From Paracoccaceae bacterium (GTDB lineage Bacteria > Pseudomonadota > Alphaproteobacteria > Rhodobacterales > Rhodobacteraceae): 8,564 nt of DNA. The stretch spans positions 1,602-10,165 of the forward strand of contig JABSSB010000089.1 of the NCBI GenBank assembly GCA_013214715.1, read 5' to 3'. A program made the translations under genes and the position numbers. Positions 6,024 through 8,564 of this stretch are shown piece after piece. The notes beneath the pieces were generated by a model that saw nothing but the letters and a program-made list of their open reading frames with translations, was not told the origin of the DNA and did no database searches. Every line of letters begins with the position of its first letter. Positions within the stretch are counted from its first letter, which is position 1.

Positions 6024-6426
6024 GCGCGGAAGGCTGGATGACCGCGTGCGGGGACGACCCCGTGCGAGGAAAGTCCGGACTCCCAAAAGCAACGGTGCCG
6101 GGTAACGCCCGGGCGGGGCAACCCGACGGACAGCGCCACAGAGAACAGACCGCCATGCAGGTCATGGCAAGGGTGAAACGGTGGGGTAAGAGCCCACCGC
6201 GCCCCCGGCAACGGGGGCGGCATGGCAAGCCCCACCGGGAGCAATGCCGAATAGGCCCCCCGCGCGGGTCGGGTCCGGGCAACCGGAGACCGCCGCTAGG
6301 TTCGCTTTTGCCGAGAGGGGGCGGGTTGGCAGCTAGAGATATCCGGTAACGGGTATCGCAGAGGAATGGTCATCCAGGGATGCCAGCGGTGTCCCGGACA
6401 GAATCCGGCTTACAGGCCTTCCGCGC
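6024..6426 (+). ncRNA. rnpB: RNase P RNA, bacterial class A
   Basis: This is the catalytic RNA of RNase P, which with the RnpA protein removes 5' leaders from pre-tRNAs. Seen: the conserved block GAGGAAAGTCCGGACTCC at 6066-6083, ACAGAGAACAGACCG at 6138-6152, GGTAAGAG at 6185-6192, AGAGGAATGGTCATC at 6360-6374 and ACAGAATCCGGCTTA at 6398-6412, in the order of the E. coli RNA. The ends are set by helix P1: GCGCGGAAGGC (6024-6034) pairs perfectly with GCCTTCCGCGC (6416-6426). Helix P2 is CTGGATGACC (6034-6043) with GGTCATCCAG (6368-6377), sharing C6034 with P1 by choice of boundary. The length is about 403 nt, normal for class A. An additional hairpin (6377-6395) sits between P2 and the 3' strand of P4, where some bacteria carry P19. 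No good T-tract follows, so the 3' end may be made by processing. Confidence 0.97.
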
Positions 6427-6561
6427 ATCTTCGACAATTGACGACGCATAAAGTACAAATCCCAAGGGGTCAGGGTCAAAAAGCTGGTCGTAGCGATATG
6501 GCTGCGTTACTTTGATACAACCCATAGAGCCGAATTCAGGGCCAAGAAGACCAAGGCAAGA

Positions 6562-7317
6562 ATGCAGAACGATCTGATTGATTTGCTGGATGCGATGATA
6601 TCTGCCGAAGGGCAGAGCCCGGCCTATAGGCATCTTGCTGATTTCCTGTCTAATTTCGGGTTCCATAATGTGAATGTGGGATTTGCGGAGTTGAAGGATT
6701 TCACGCCCCTTGGTCTTTTATCAAACATGGAGGCGGACTGGCTGGAGCATTACGTGCAGGCTGACTACGCCAAGCATGACCCTTTGGTCGCGCTGATGGC
6801 CCATCTGGAAGGGGGGCGCTTGTTCAATGCGGATCTGTGTAAAGCGTTGCCGTCCAGCAGCAAGGCGTTAACCGATACTATGTTCGACGAAATCAGTGAC
6901 ACGGGTTTTGCCTCGAACCGGGCGTATGTGACCCGCAGCCCGGCCTTGAACAAGATCGTTGGCGTCAATCTGATCTCGGATCTTGAGATCGACAAGCTGG
7001 GCCGGTTGATCGAGCAGCGGCAATTTGAGATCGACATGGCGATTTCACTGGCGCAACTGCCGATGTTGGATGACGTGGCGCGGGGCGGAGGGGGGCCGCT
7101 TTGGATCGACCTGACCCCGTCCCAACCTCAGTTGACGCCGCGCGAACGCGAAGTGCTGCAATGGCTGGCGGCGGGGTTGCAGGTGGATCGGATCGCAGAT
7201 CGCATGATGCTGTCAAACCCGACGGTGAGCCTGCATATCCAATCGGCCAAGAAGCGTCTTGGCGCGTCCACGCGCGAACAGGCTGTGGCCATGGCGATGA
7301 TGCGGGGGTTGCTGTAA
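6562..7317 (+). CDS. LuxR-family transcriptional regulator with autoinducer-binding domain
   Basis: Seen: 251 residues, the normal size for an acyl-homoserine-lactone (AHL) LuxR. The N-terminal ligand domain (about 15-165) keeps the W60-x3-Y64 and D73-P74 pattern (DWLEHYVQADYAKHDP). The C-terminal GerE HTH (191-251, LTPREREVLQWLAAGL... to AVAMAMMRGLL) retains E195, L199 and G205, the three invariant HTH residues. Known: such proteins bind AHLs in the cytoplasm and switch DNA binding. Compared by eye with TraR, the position of W85 appears to be N89 or F88 here, and G113 appears to be N119, so the ligand pocket may be modified. No luxI-like gene is in the window, so it may be a solo receptor. 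The ATG at 6562 has AAGG 5 nt upstream. It is convergent with the TRAP permease, with 41 nt between stops. Confidence 0.9.
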   Translation: MQNDLIDLLDAMISAEGQSPAYRHLADFLSNFGFHNVNVGFAELKDFTPLGLLSNMEADWLEHYVQADYAKHDPLVALMAHLEGGRLFNADLCKALPSSSKALTDTMFDEISDTGFASNRAYVTRSPALNKIVGVNLISDLEIDKLGRLIEQRQFEIDMAISLAQLPMLDDVARGGGGPLWIDLTPSQPQLTPREREVLQWLAAGLQVDRIADRMMLSNPTVSLHIQSAKKRLGASTREQAVAMAMMRGLL

Positions 7318-7321
7318 CGCA

Positions 7322-7350
7322 ACCGGCCCGCGCCAAAGGCACGGGCCGGT
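7322..7350. terminator. Bidirectional hairpin between luxR and the TRAP permease gene
   Basis: Seen: ACCGGCCCG (7322-7330) and CGGGCCGGT (7342-7350) are perfect 9-bp complements. Inside, GCC (7332-7334) and GGC (7338-7340) can extend the stem around an AAA triloop after one C/A mismatch. It begins 4 nt after the luxR stop and lies 8 nt past the stop of the convergent gene, so it can serve both. Neither side has a T-tract, so termination may need Rho or be only partial. Confidence 0.7.
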
Positions 7351-7358
7351 CACCAGGA

Positions 7359-8564
7359 TCATGGCTGGCCATACACGATGTTGGGCAGCCAGGTTATGAC
7401 GTCCGGAAATAGCATACAGATCGCCAGTCCTACAATTTGCAGAAACAGGAAGGGCAGGGCGGATTTGAAGATATCCGTCATGGGTATCCAATCCGGCGCC
7501 ACCCCGCGCAGGTAGAACAGCGCATAGCCAAAAGGCGGTGACAGGAAGCTCATCTGCATATTCACCAGATAAAGCACGCCGAACCACAGCACGAGGTCAT
7601 TAGGATCATCGAACCCAAAAGCCGCGGCCCCCAGCGCCTTGATGATCGGCACGAAGATGGGCACGCAAAGAAGCAAGATGCCAACCCAATCCAGGAACAT
7701 GCCCAGCACCACCAGCATGATCTGCATCACGATCAGGATGCCCCACGGCCCCAGACCAGCGCCCTGCATGGTTTCCTGCACGAATTGCTGACCGCCTTCG
7801 AGGACATAAAGCCCCACAAAGATCGTGGCTCCAAACATGATCCAGATCACCATGGCCGAGGCTTTGAGCGTGGTCAGGCAAGCTTCGCGCACGGTCTGCC
7901 AGTCCAGCTTGCGGTGGATGGCGGCCACGATGAAGGCACCGAACGTGCCGATGCCGGCAGCCTCGACCGGGGTGGCCACGCCCGAAAAGATCACGCCCAG
8001 AACGATCACGATCAGCGCAATGGGCGCGGACATCTTGCCCATCAGGCGCAGTTTCTCGCGGTTTGACACACGCTCATCCACCGGGATCGGCGGGCCGAGG
8101 TCGGGGTTGAGATAGGCGCGCATGATCACATAGGCGATATACATGCCAGACAGCATCAGGCCGGGAATGACCGCGCCGATGAACAATTCACCCACCGATT
8201 GCTCGGCCACCACCGCATAGATGATCGCAAGGATCGACGGCGGGATCAGGATGCCCAGCGTGCCGCCCGCCATGATCGAGCCCATTGCGATCTTGGGATC
8301 ATAATGACGCTTGAGCATGGCGGGCAGGGCGATGATACCCATCGTCACCACGGCCGCCCCGATCACGCCCACCATCGCTGCCAATACGGTCGAGGCGATG
8401 ATCGTGGCCGCGGCCAGACCGCCTTTGACCCCACCCAGCACCTTGTAGATCACATCGAACATGTCGTTGATGATCCCCGCCCTCTCGAGCATGGCGGCCA
8501 TGAATATGAACAAGGGGATGGCGGAGAGCTGATAATTGGTCATCAGTGGGAAGATCCGGCTGGG
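7359..8564 (-). CDS. dctM: TRAP transporter large permease, DctM subunit (5' end missing)
   Basis: Seen: about 401 codons on the minus strand from the window edge to TGA at 7359-7361. The frame is open through 8564, reading PSRIFPLMTNYQLSAIPLFIF, so the methionine at 8543 is internal, not the start. There are about ten hydrophobic segments. Family marks include MGIIALPAMLKRHYDPKIA followed by GGTLGILIPPS, and the second-half ATPVEAAGIGTFGAF block. Known: DctM is the 12-TM-type sodium-coupled translocation subunit of tripartite ATP-independent periplasmic (TRAP) transporters; it works with a small DctQ membrane subunit and a DctP binding protein that delivers the solute. Inference: the partners lie upstream beyond the right edge. 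The long hydrophilic loop (NPDLGPPIPVDERVSNREK) and overall style suggest the mannitol/chloroaromatic-type subgroup, but the substrate cannot be named. Confidence 0.93.
   Translation of the reverse strand, partial: PSRIFPLMTNYQLSAIPLFIFMAAMLERAGIINDMFDVIYKVLGGVKGGLAAATIIASTVLAAMVGVIGAAVVTMGIIALPAMLKRHYDPKIAMGSIMAGGTLGILIPPSILAIIYAVVAEQSVGELFIGAVIPGLMLSGMYIAYVIMRAYLNPDLGPPIPVDERVSNREKLRLMGKMSAPIALIVIVLGVIFSGVATPVEAAGIGTFGAFIVAAIHRKLDWQTVREACLTTLKASAMVIWIMFGATIFVGLYVLEGGQQFVQETMQGAGLGPWGILIVMQIMLVVLGMFLDWVGILLLCVPIFVPIIKALGAAAFGFDDPNDLVLWFGVLYLVNMQMSFLSPPFGYALFYLRGVAPDWIPMTDIFKSALPFLFLQIVGLAICMLFPDVITWLPNIVYGQP

Noticed and set aside
6038..6349. Plus-strand open frame of 103 codons
   Set aside because: It lies inside the structured rnpB RNA; the translation is basic and meaningless.
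6427..6561. Gap between rnpB and luxR, searched for a lux box, small gene or terminator
   Set aside because: Only a 6-bp stem with one wobble pair (6489-6494/6501-6506) and a lone TTGACG (6438-6443) without a properly spaced -10 were found; no lux-box-like dyad was seen.
1..8564. A previously undescribed multi-gene system
   Set aside because: The genes are mostly recognisable single housekeeping or accessory families; no defence, mobile, biosynthetic or retroelement module is visible.

Overview
The window looks like chromosomal DNA of an alphaproteobacterium, most likely a marine Rhodobacteraceae (Roseobacter-group) strain. This rests on the GC-rich codon usage, the gatC-gatA pair without an adjacent gatB, the GatA sequence style, a DctM-type TRAP permease, a LuxR-type regulator, an RTX protein and the form of the RNase P RNA. 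The assignment is by recognition, not by database search.

Layout from left to right. (1) At 1-53 on the minus strand is the extreme 5' end of a gene resembling the UPF0173 metal-dependent hydrolases. It is divergent from (2) a plus-strand pair: an integral-membrane ceramidase-family (CREST) hydrolase (110-754), overlapping by ATGA a YdeI/OmdA-family protein (751-1314). (3) A 118-nt leader carries several alternative inverted repeats and precedes gatC (1433-1720) and gatA (1724-3211), two subunits of the tRNA-dependent amidotransferase. (4) After a short hairpin come an Excalibur-domain lipoprotein (3257-4114) and, 4 nt later, an AmpD-type N-acetylmuramoyl-L-alanine amidase (4119-4790), a likely cell-envelope pair. 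(5) At 4978-5961 lies an RTX (haemolysin-type calcium-binding) gene whose reading frame is cut by one in-frame TGA at 5158-5160 and whose nonapeptide repeats are partly degenerate. (6) At 6024-6426 is a complete class A RNase P RNA gene (rnpB), with a TTGACC -35 box at the right distance upstream. (7) At 6562-7317 is a LuxR-type regulator with an autoinducer-binding domain and a GerE HTH domain; no luxI is in the window. (8) A strong hairpin at 7322-7350 separates it from the convergent minus-strand TRAP transporter large permease (7359 to the window end, 5' end missing).

The content is mostly housekeeping (tRNA amidation, RNase P, wall recycling) with accessory envelope, secretion and signalling genes between. 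I see no CRISPR array, tRNA, insertion sequence, phage module or convincing undescribed multi-gene system. The observations most worth a second look are the interrupted RTX gene, the mutually exclusive structures in the gatC leader, the extra hairpin in rnpB between P2 and the 3' strand of P4, and the altered ligand-pocket residues of the LuxR protein.
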